Positions 1 to 5,342 of a stretch of DNA of 5,342 nt are shown here, one piece after another. The number at the start of each line of letters is the position of its first letter. The first letter of the stretch is position 1. The notes under the pieces are model-generated. The model saw only the letters and a list, made by a program, of their open reading frames with translations. It was not told the origin of the DNA and did not search any database. Position numbers and translations under genes: made by a program. Source of the stretch: Draconibacterium sp. (GTDB lineage Bacteria > Bacteroidota > Bacteroidia > Bacteroidales > Prolixibacteraceae); contig WGCT01000329.1 of NCBI GenBank assembly GCA_015493625.1, forward strand, positions 1-5,342, read 5' to 3'.

Positions 1-2494
1 ATAGTTTCTCATTCTTTTTATCATATCCAACCGAAATTGTATCGCCTTCGGTAATCGAAGCTCTGATAATAATTTCGGCCATTTCATCTTCCAGATATTT
101 CTGAATGGCCCGTTTTAATGGTCGAGCTCCAAATTGCGGATCGTAACCTTTTTCGGCAATAAAATCTTTTGCTGCCGGCGAAATTTTTAATTTATAATTT
201 AATGCATTTACCCGGTTATATAAATCTTCAATTTCAATATCAATAATTTTATTAATATGCTTTTTCTCTAACTGATTGAAAACGATAACATCGTCAATAC
301 GATTTAAAAACTCAGGCGCAAATGCCTTTTTCAATGCTTTTTGAACCACATATTTTGCGTGCTCGTTATCGTCTTCAGGGCTGTTACCACTAACAAAACC
401 AACACCTCTTCCAAAATCTTTCAACTGGCGCGAACCAATGTTCGAAGTCATTATAATTATTGTATTTCTAAAATCTACCTTTCTTCCCAAGCTATCGGTT
501 AATGCACCTTCGTCGAGAAGCTGCAAAAGCAGGTGAAATACATCGGGGTGAGCTTTTTCTATTTCATCGAGCAAAACCACCGAGTAAGGTTTCCTGCGAA
601 CCTTTTCGGTTAATTGTCCGCCCTCTTCGTAACCTACGTAACCGGGAGGCGCTCCAACCATTCTCGATACCGAGAATTTCTCCATATACTCACTCATATC
701 AATTCGTATTAACGAATCGATACTATCGAACAAATGAGTGGCGAGAATTTTTGCCAGTTGTGTTTTTCCAACTCCGGTAGGTCCTAAAAATATAAACGAA
801 CCAATGGGCCTATTCGGATCTTTCAATCCGGCACGGTTGCGCTGAATTGCCTTAACAATTTTCGAGATGGCTTCGTCCTGTCCAATTACTTTGCCTTTTA
901 AATCTTTGCCCATGCTCATTAAGCGCTTGCTTTCGGCTTGAGCTATTCGTTGAACAGGAACTCCCGACATCATTGCGACAACTTCGGCTACTTTATGTTC
1001 GTCAACAATTTCACGATGATTGACCAACTCTTTTTCCCAACGCTCTTTTTCGTCGTCGAGCTTTTGTAGCAAATTCTTTTCTTTATCGCGGAAGTTAGCT
1101 GCTAACTCAAAATTCTGACTTTTTACTGCTGCTATTTTTTCCTCTTTTATCTTTTCAATTTTCTCTTCGAGTTTTAAAATGTTTTCGGGTACATTAATGT
1201 TTGTAATGTGAACCCGCGAACCTACTTCGTCGAGTGCATCAATAGCTTTGTCGGGCAAAAAGCGGTCGGTAATGTAGCGGGCAGTTAGTTTTACGCAACT
1301 TTCAATGGCCTCGGGAAGGTAGTCAACATTGTGGTGGTCTTCGTACCTTCCTTTAATATTGTTTAATATTTCAATGGTCTCGTCAATCGATGTTGGTTCA
1401 ACCATAACTTTCTGAAAGCGTCGTTCGAGTGCACCGTCTTTTTCAATGTGCTGACGATATTCGTCTAAAGTTGTTGCTCCAATACATTGAATGTCGCCGC
1501 GTGCCAAAGCCGGTTTAAGCATATTTGCAGCATCTAACGAACCGGTTGCTCCACCAGCTCCCACAATGGTATGAATTTCGTCGATAAACAAAATTACATT
1601 ATCAACTTTGGCAAGTTCATTTAAAATTGCTTTCATTCGCTCCTCAAACTGGCCGCGGTATTTTGTTCCGGCAACAATCGATGCAACATCTAAACTAACT
1701 ACACGTTTTTCGAACAAAATACGTGATACTGTTTTGTTTACAATGCGAATTGCAAGTCCTTCGGCAATGGCCGATTTACCCACGCCGGGTTCGCCAATTA
1801 ATATTGGGTTATTCTTTTTTCTTCGACTTAATATTTGTGCCAATCGTTCAATCTCCCGCTCTCTTCCTACAATCGGGTCTAAACTATTCTCTTCTGCCAG
1901 TTTGGTAATATCAATACCAAAGTTGTCCAACACCGGCGTATCCGATTTCGAATGGCCTCCGCCTGCTCCTTTTTTCGGAGCTTGCGGACGCGGTTGCCCT
2001 TTCGAAAACGAGTCGCCAAAATCGTCCTCCTCGCTCTCAGGAAAGTCCGATTTCATCTCAACTCCTTTGTAGTTTTGAAGTTGAGTTTTTATTGTATAGT
2101 AACTCACTCCAAACTCCATTAACAAGCGGGTAATTATATTATCGCTATCTTTTAAAATGGCAAGTAATAAATGAGCACTGTTTACGGTTGTGCTTTTAAG
2201 AGCGCGTGCCTCGAGGTAGACAAGTTTTAACGATTTCTCGGTTGATTTGAGCATCATTACATCTGCCTTCTGATTAATCTCCCTGTCCGTCTTTATTTTC
2301 TTTTCAACTAACTGTTTTATTTCGGCTAAATCGACCCCCGAATTTTCGAGTATGTCGGTTGCAATTCCTTCTCCATCGCGCAAAATGCCAAGAAACAGAT
2401 GCTCCTGTCCAATAAAATCGTTTCCCAACCGAATTGCTTCTTCACGGCTGTATCCTATAATATCTTTTATTCTTGGTGAAAACTGTGAATCCAT
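1..2494 (-). CDS. clpC: ClpC-type AAA+ ATP-dependent Clp protease ATP-binding subunit (3' end cut by window edge)
   Basis: Hsp100 unfoldase that uses ATP to unfold substrates and thread them into the ClpP peptidase; cytosolic hexamer. The minus-strand reading frame is open for 831 codons with no stop before the left edge; relatives are roughly 830-860 residues, so only the extreme C-terminus should be missing. Domains read directly: two Clp N-repeats (about residues 5-145), an acidic then Gly/Pro/Lys-rich linker (148-188), AAA1 with Walker A GEPGVGKS (234-241), pore loop KYRG (278-281), Walker B ending FIDE (303-306) and ERRF arginine-finger region (357-360). Next comes a short coiled-coil M-domain with a UVR-like motif (about 455-480), which marks ClpC rather than ClpB. 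AAA2 has Walker A GPTGVGKT (571-578), pore loop GYVG (618-621), Walker B ending LLDE (641-644), NRID (731-734) and sensor-2 GARPLKR (789-795). A VGF tripeptide (698-700) fits the ClpP-docking loop. The start at 2494 gives the usual N-terminus just ahead of the first repeat; no Shine-Dalgarno precedes it, as is normal in Bacteroidota. Divergent from gyrA. ClpA and ClpB are less likely given the UVR motif plus VGF loop. Confidence 0.96.
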   Translation of the reverse strand, partial: MDSQFSPRIKDIIGYSREEAIRLGNDFIGQEHLFLGILRDGEGIATDILENSGVDLAEIKQLVEKKIKTDREINQKADVMMLKSTEKSLKLVYLEARALKSTTVNSAHLLLAILKDSDNIITRLLMEFGVSYYTIKTQLQNYKGVEMKSDFPESEEDDFGDSFSKGQPRPQAPKKGAGGGHSKSDTPVLDNFGIDITKLAEENSLDPIVGREREIERLAQILSRRKKNNPILIGEPGVGKSAIAEGLAIRIVNKTVSRILFEKRVVSLDVASIVAGTKYRGQFEERMKAILNELAKVDNVILFIDEIHTIVGAGGATGSLDAANMLKPALARGDIQCIGATTLDEYRQHIEKDGALERRFQKVMVEPTSIDETIEILNNIKGRYEDHHNVDYLPEAIESCVKLTARYITDRFLPDKAIDALDEVGSRVHITNINVPENILKLEEKIEKIKEEKIAAVKSQNFELAANFRDKEKNLLQKLDDEKERWEKELVNHREIVDEHKVAEVVAMMSGVPVQRIAQAESKRLMSMGKDLKGKVIGQDEAISKIVKAIQRNRAGLKDPNRPIGSFIFLGPTGVGKTQLAKILATHLFDSIDSLIRIDMSEYMEKFSVSRMVGAPPGYVGYEEGGQLTEKVRRKPYSVVLLDEIEKAHPDVFHLLLQLLDEGALTDSLGRKVDFRNTIIIMTSNIGSRQLKDFGRGVGFVSGNSPEDDNEHAKYVVQKALKKAFAPEFLNRIDDVIVFNQLEKKHINKIIDIEIEDLYNRVNALNYKLKISPAAKDFIAEKGYDPQFGARPLKRAIQKYLEDEMAEIIIRASITEGDTISVGYDKKNEKL

Positions 2495-2574
2495 ATATTT
2501 TTTAAAATTTTATCGTTATAAGCAAAAATTATTCCTAAGCGTTCGAAATATAAAATTACTCAAAAAAACAGTGT

Positions 2575-2628
2575 TAATTCAGTGCTTTTGTCAGAAGTTA
2601 TTAAAATTCAGAAAAAGCTACTGAATTA
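2575..2628. repeat. Imperfect 15-bp inverted repeat with alternative inner pairing
   Basis: Left arm 2575-2589 (TAATTCAGTGCTTTT) pairs with right arm 2613-2628 (AAAAGC, then a bulged T at 2619, then ACTGAATTA), giving 9 + 6 bp around a 23-nt loop. Inside the loop, AATTCAG recurs at 2605-2611 and can pair instead with the same CTGAATT (2621-2627), forming a 7-bp stem with a 9-nt loop, so the two hairpins exclude each other. It lies about 80-135 bp upstream of the clpC start and 130-185 bp upstream of the gyrA start. It could be an operator, a leader structure or a chance AT-rich pairing; the sequence does not decide. Confidence 0.5.
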
Positions 2629-2690
2629 TTGACAGTTGAAATGTTAATAACTCCTTATTACTATGGTGTTAAATCGGCCGATAAAATACC

Positions 2691-2718
2691 TTTTTGACAG
2701 ATGATTTTATTATTTTTG
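2691..2718 (+). promoter_or_regulatory. Candidate gyrA promoter, Bacteroidota -7 box
   Basis: TATTTTTG at 2711-2718 matches the Bacteroidota primary-sigma -7 consensus TAnnTTTG. TTTTTGACAG just upstream (2691-2700) offers a TTTG for the -33 element, but the gap between the two is only 14 bases, shorter than the roughly 17-23 usually seen, so the -33 half is doubtful. Transcription would start near 2724, giving an A/T-rich leader of about 35 nt before the gyrA ATG. Confidence 0.35.
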
Positions 2719-2760
2719 TGAGGTTTTTGAATTTGAAAATTAAGTTTAAAAGAGATATAA

Positions 2761-5262
2761 ATGAGTGAAGGAGAAAAAATTATCAGAATAAACATCGAAG
2801 AGCAGATGAAGTCTGCTTATATCGATTATTCAATGTCGGTAATTGTATCGCGTGCGCTACCCGATGTGCGCGATGGATTAAAACCGGTTCATCGTCGTGT
2901 TTTGTTCGGGATGAATGAATTGGGAATGTTCTCAAACAAAGCATATAAAAAATCAGCCAGAATTGTGGGAGAGGTGTTAGGAAAGTATCATCCGCACGGC
3001 GATTCATCGGTCTATTTTGCAATGGTTCGTATGGCACAAGAGTGGTCGTTACGTTACCCAATGATTGATGGCCAGGGAAACTTTGGTTCTGTTGATGGCG
3101 ACAGTCCGGCAGCAATGCGTTATACCGAAGCAAGAATGGCAAAAATTGCAGAACAAACGCTGGCCGATTTAGATAAAAATACGGTTGACTTTCAACCCAA
3201 TTTCGACGAGTCGTTAAACGAACCAACAGTTCTGCCAACCCGAATTCCACAATTATTGGTAAACGGAACATCGGGAATTGCCGTTGGAATGGCAACAAAT
3301 ATGGCTCCGCATAACCTTTCCGATACAATTGATGCCATTGTTGCGTACATCGACAATAAAGACATAGATATTCAGGATTTAATCGAAATAATTATTGCTC
3401 CCGACTTTCCTACTGGTGGTATTATATACGGGTATCAAGGTGTAAAAGATGCCTATGAAACAGGAAGAGGTAGAGTAGTTATTCGTGGAAAAGCGCATAT
3501 TGAAAACGAAGGAGGACGCGAGAAAATAGTAATTACCGAAATTCCGTATCTCGTGAATCGGGCTGAAATGATTCAGAAAACAGCCGATTTGGTAAATGAA
3601 AAGAAAATTGAAGGGATTTCGAATGTAAACGACGAATCGGACAGAGACGGAATGCGCGTTGTTTACGATTTAAAACGCGATGCAATGAGCAACGTGGTTT
3701 TAAATAAACTTTACAAATATACTGCACTTCAAAGTTCGTTTAGTATAAACAGTATTGCACTGGTTGCAGGACGACCCAGGTTACTGAACCTTAAAGAGTT
3801 AATTCATTATTTTGTTGAACACCGTCACGATGTGGTAACGCGCCGCACACAGTACGAACTGGAACAGGCCGAAAAACGCGCCCATATTTTAGAGGGATTA
3901 ATTATTGCCAGCGACAACATCGACGAGGTAATAAAAATTATTCGCGCATCGTCGACTCCCGAAGAAGCTCGCGGAAAATTAATAGAGCGGTTCGAATTGA
4001 GCGATATTCAGTCGCGTGCAATTGTTGAAATGCGGTTGAGACAATTAACCGGACTGGAACAAGATAAATTGCGTGCAGAATATGACGCAATAATGAAGCA
4101 AATTGAGCATTTGAAAAGCATTCTTGCCGACATTACGCTTCGTATGGAAATTGTTAAAGAGGAGTTGCTCGAAATTAAAGCCAAATTTGGCGATGAAAGA
4201 AGGTCTGAATTAGTTCCAAATGCCGAAGAATTTAATCCTGAAGACTTTTATGCCGACGAAGATATGGTAATTACAATCTCGCATTTAGGATATATTAAGC
4301 GTACACCACTTACCGAATTCAGAACACAAGGCAGGGGAGGAGTAGGCTCGAAAGGCAGCACCACCCGCGATGAAGATTTCCTCGAACATATTATTATTGC
4401 ATCGATGCATAACACACTCTTGCTGTTTACCGAAAACGGCAAATGTTACTGGCTTAAAGTTTATGAGATTCCTGAAGGAACAAGAGCATCGAAAGGACGT
4501 GCAATTCAGAATATCTTAAACATTGCTCCCGACGATAAAGTGCTTACATTTATAAACGTTAAAACGTTGGCCGACAAAGAGTTTATTAATAATAACTACA
4601 TTATTCTTGCAACCAAAAAAGGAATTATAAAGAAAACAACTTTAGAAGCTTATTCACGACCACGTCAGAACGGAGTTAATGCAATTACAATAAAAGAGGG
4701 CGACCAGTTGCTCGAAGCACGTTTAACCAACGGAAATAGTCAAGTAATGCTGGCCGTTAAATCGGGTAAAGCAATTCGTTTCCCCGAAGATATTGTTCGC
4801 CCCATTGGAAGAACAGCGTCGGGAGTTCGTGGAATACGTTTAGGTAGCGAAACCGATGAAGTTATTGGCATGATTTGTGTTCAGGACGAAAATGAAGACA
4901 TTTTGGTTATTTCTGAAAATGGCTATGGAAAACGTTCTAAAATAGATGATTACCGCATTACAAACCGCGGAGGGAAAGGCGTTAAAACAATTAATATTAC
5001 CGAAAAAACAGGAAAATTAATTGCAATAAAAAGCGTGTCAGACGATAACGATTTAATGATTATTACACATAATGGAATTACAATTCGTCTGGCTGTCAGT
5101 TCAATCTCTATTTTAGGAAGAGCAACGCAGGGAGTAAAAGTTATTAACTTGAAAGGCGATAATACCATTGCCTCGGTAGCAAGAGTTAGCACCGTAGAAG
5201 ATGTTGACGAAGAAAATGCCGAAAGCATGGAAAACGAAGAAAATAATATAGAAGAGAAATAA
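2761..5262 (+). CDS. gyrA: DNA gyrase subunit A, complete
   Basis: Breakage-reunion subunit of the GyrA2GyrB2 type II topoisomerase; it cuts and rejoins DNA to introduce negative supercoils. 833 residues, somewhat shorter than the 875 of E. coli. N-terminal winged-helix/tower domain: conserved start region ([22 protein letters not shown] at about 21-42), quinolone region [12 protein letters not shown] (75-86), GQGNFGS (104-110) and catalytic Tyr121 in AAMRYTE with Arg120 beside it. Ile173 in GTSGIAVG fits the DNA-bending isoleucine. The tower and coiled-coil arm follow to about 495. The C-terminal domain (about 500-810) shows six repeated strands consistent with a six-bladed beta-pinwheel; the GyrA box is QGRGGVG (523-529), and a box-like NRGGKG sits in the fifth blade (735-740). 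The box and six blades argue for GyrA over ParC. The last 21 residues form an acidic tail (11 Asp/Glu). The ATG at 2761 gives the standard N-terminus. Ser82, equivalent to E. coli Ser83, is the sensitive-type residue; Phe86 replaces the usual acidic residue. gyrB is not in the window, and clpC is divergent upstream. Confidence 0.98.
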   Translation: MSEGEKIIRINIEEQMKSAYIDYSMSVIVSRALPDVRDGLKPVHRRVLFGMNELGMFSNKAYKKSARIVGEVLGKYHPHGDSSVYFAMVRMAQEWSLRYPMIDGQGNFGSVDGDSPAAMRYTEARMAKIAEQTLADLDKNTVDFQPNFDESLNEPTVLPTRIPQLLVNGTSGIAVGMATNMAPHNLSDTIDAIVAYIDNKDIDIQDLIEIIIAPDFPTGGIIYGYQGVKDAYETGRGRVVIRGKAHIENEGGREKIVITEIPYLVNRAEMIQKTADLVNEKKIEGISNVNDESDRDGMRVVYDLKRDAMSNVVLNKLYKYTALQSSFSINSIALVAGRPRLLNLKELIHYFVEHRHDVVTRRTQYELEQAEKRAHILEGLIIASDNIDEVIKIIRASSTPEEARGKLIERFELSDIQSRAIVEMRLRQLTGLEQDKLRAEYDAIMKQIEHLKSILADITLRMEIVKEELLEIKAKFGDERRSELVPNAEEFNPEDFYADEDMVITISHLGYIKRTPLTEFRTQGRGGVGSKGSTTRDEDFLEHIIIASMHNTLLLFTENGKCYWLKVYEIPEGTRASKGRAIQNILNIAPDDKVLTFINVKTLADKEFINNNYIILATKKGIIKKTTLEAYSRPRQNGVNAITIKEGDQLLEARLTNGNSQVMLAVKSGKAIRFPEDIVRPIGRTASGVRGIRLGSETDEVIGMICVQDENEDILVISENGYGKRSKIDDYRITNRGGKGVKTINITEKTGKLIAIKSVSDDNDLMIITHNGITIRLAVSSISILGRATQGVKVINLKGDNTIASVARVSTVEDVDEENAESMENEENNIEEK

Positions 5263-5271
5263 ATTGTTGAT

Positions 5272-5315
5272 TTTTAACCCACTTCTTTGAATAGTAGGTT
5301 TAAACATATATTTTT
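5272..5315 (+). terminator. Possible weak intrinsic terminator after gyrA
   Basis: Ten bases after the gyrA stop, an interrupted stem can form: TTT (5272-5274), AACC (5276-5279) and ACT (5281-5283) pair with AGT (5293-5295 region), GGTT (5297-5300) and AAA (5302-5304), with two single mismatches and a 9-nt loop. A T-run follows at 5311-5315 after a short A/T spacer. The stem is poor in G/C and the T-run is not immediately adjacent, so this may not terminate efficiently. The remaining bases to 5342 are A/T-rich, end in the palindrome TTTAAATTTAAA, and show no gene. Confidence 0.3.
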
Positions 5316-5342
5316 ACAGCGAAAATTAATTTTAAATTTAAA

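Larger units (their letters stand above)
2495..2760. promoter_or_regulatory. Divergent clpC-gyrA intergenic control region
   Basis: 266 bp, strongly AT-rich, lying between the two start codons, so promoters and leaders of both genes must lie here unless transcription begins further upstream. Neither start has a clear Shine-Dalgarno: the bases before gyrA are A-rich with only a weak AGAG about 8 bases upstream, and those before clpC are A/T only. On the gyrA side there is a -7-like box (separate entry). On the clpC side the best I find is TAATTTTTG read on the minus strand (2531 down to 2523), one base longer than TAnnTTTG and without a TTTG partner at a normal distance, so I do not call a clpC promoter. 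I see no HrcA CIRCE-type or CtsR-type heptad operator. No ORF in this stretch looks like a gene. Confidence 0.7.

Noticed and set aside
1931..2053. Possible frameshift or insertion in clpC at the acidic/Gly-Pro-Lys-rich stretch
   Set aside because: The frame is continuous, and a variable low-complexity linker between the N-domain and AAA1 is normal for Bacteroidota ClpC.
2523..2531. TAATTTTTG on the minus strand as a clpC -7 box
   Set aside because: It is one base longer than TAnnTTTG and the nearest upstream TTTG (2564 down to 2561) is 29 bases away, too far for a -33 element.
502..2624. Plus-strand open frames at 502-780, 1608-2072, 1723-1908 and 2352-2624
   Set aside because: They lie wholly or mostly antisense to clpC, whose conserved domains run continuously through the region; their translations show no recognisable domain.
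2629..2660. TTGACA at 2629-2634 as a classical sigma70 -35 box
   Set aside because: No TATAAT-like hexamer lies at 16-18 bases, and Bacteroidota primary sigma factors use a different consensus.
2761..5262. ParC (topoisomerase IV subunit A) instead of GyrA
   Set aside because: A recognisable GyrA box and six pinwheel blades are present, and the N-terminal region reads like GyrA throughout.
2783..5307. Minus-strand open frames, the longest at 2783-3328 (181 codons)
   Set aside because: They are antisense to conserved gyrA sequence (the longest lies over the catalytic-domain codons) and their translations look like random reverse-strand reading.
5331..5342. Perfect 12-bp palindrome TTTAAATTTAAA at the right edge
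   Set aside because: It is composed only of A and T in AT-rich intergenic DNA and is cut by the window edge; expected by chance.

Overview
The window looks like ordinary core chromosome from a member of the Bacteroidota, probably a Bacteroidales/Marinilabiliales-type organism. The phylum call rests on the protein flavour of both genes, the absence of Shine-Dalgarno sequences before either start, and a Bacteroidota-style -7 promoter box upstream of gyrA. The finer placement is a guess. Two large housekeeping genes are transcribed divergently from a 266-bp intergenic region and fill almost all of the window.

Left part (1-2494, minus strand): a ClpC-type Hsp100 AAA+ unfoldase, the regulatory ATPase of the ClpCP protease. 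831 codons are visible and intact; the gene runs off the left edge, lacking probably only the last few to about 25 residues. Middle (2495-2760): an AT-rich divergent control region with a candidate gyrA promoter and an imperfect 15-bp inverted repeat that has an alternative inner pairing. Right part (2761-5262, plus strand): a complete 833-residue DNA gyrase subunit A. The last 80 bases (5263-5342) are AT-rich, with a weak possible hairpin terminator and no recognisable gene.

The two products do not act in one pathway: one is protein quality control, the other DNA supercoiling. Their head-to-head placement means the promoters share a control region; as I recall, clpC and gyrA are also neighbours in other Bacteroidales genomes, which I cannot verify here. 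I see no mobile element, CRISPR array, RNA gene or novel system. The points worth a second look are small: a Phe at a GyrA quinolone-region position that is acidic in many bacteria, two GyrA-box-like motifs in the C-terminal domain, the intergenic inverted repeat, and a clear preference for C-ending codons before Asp/Glu codons.
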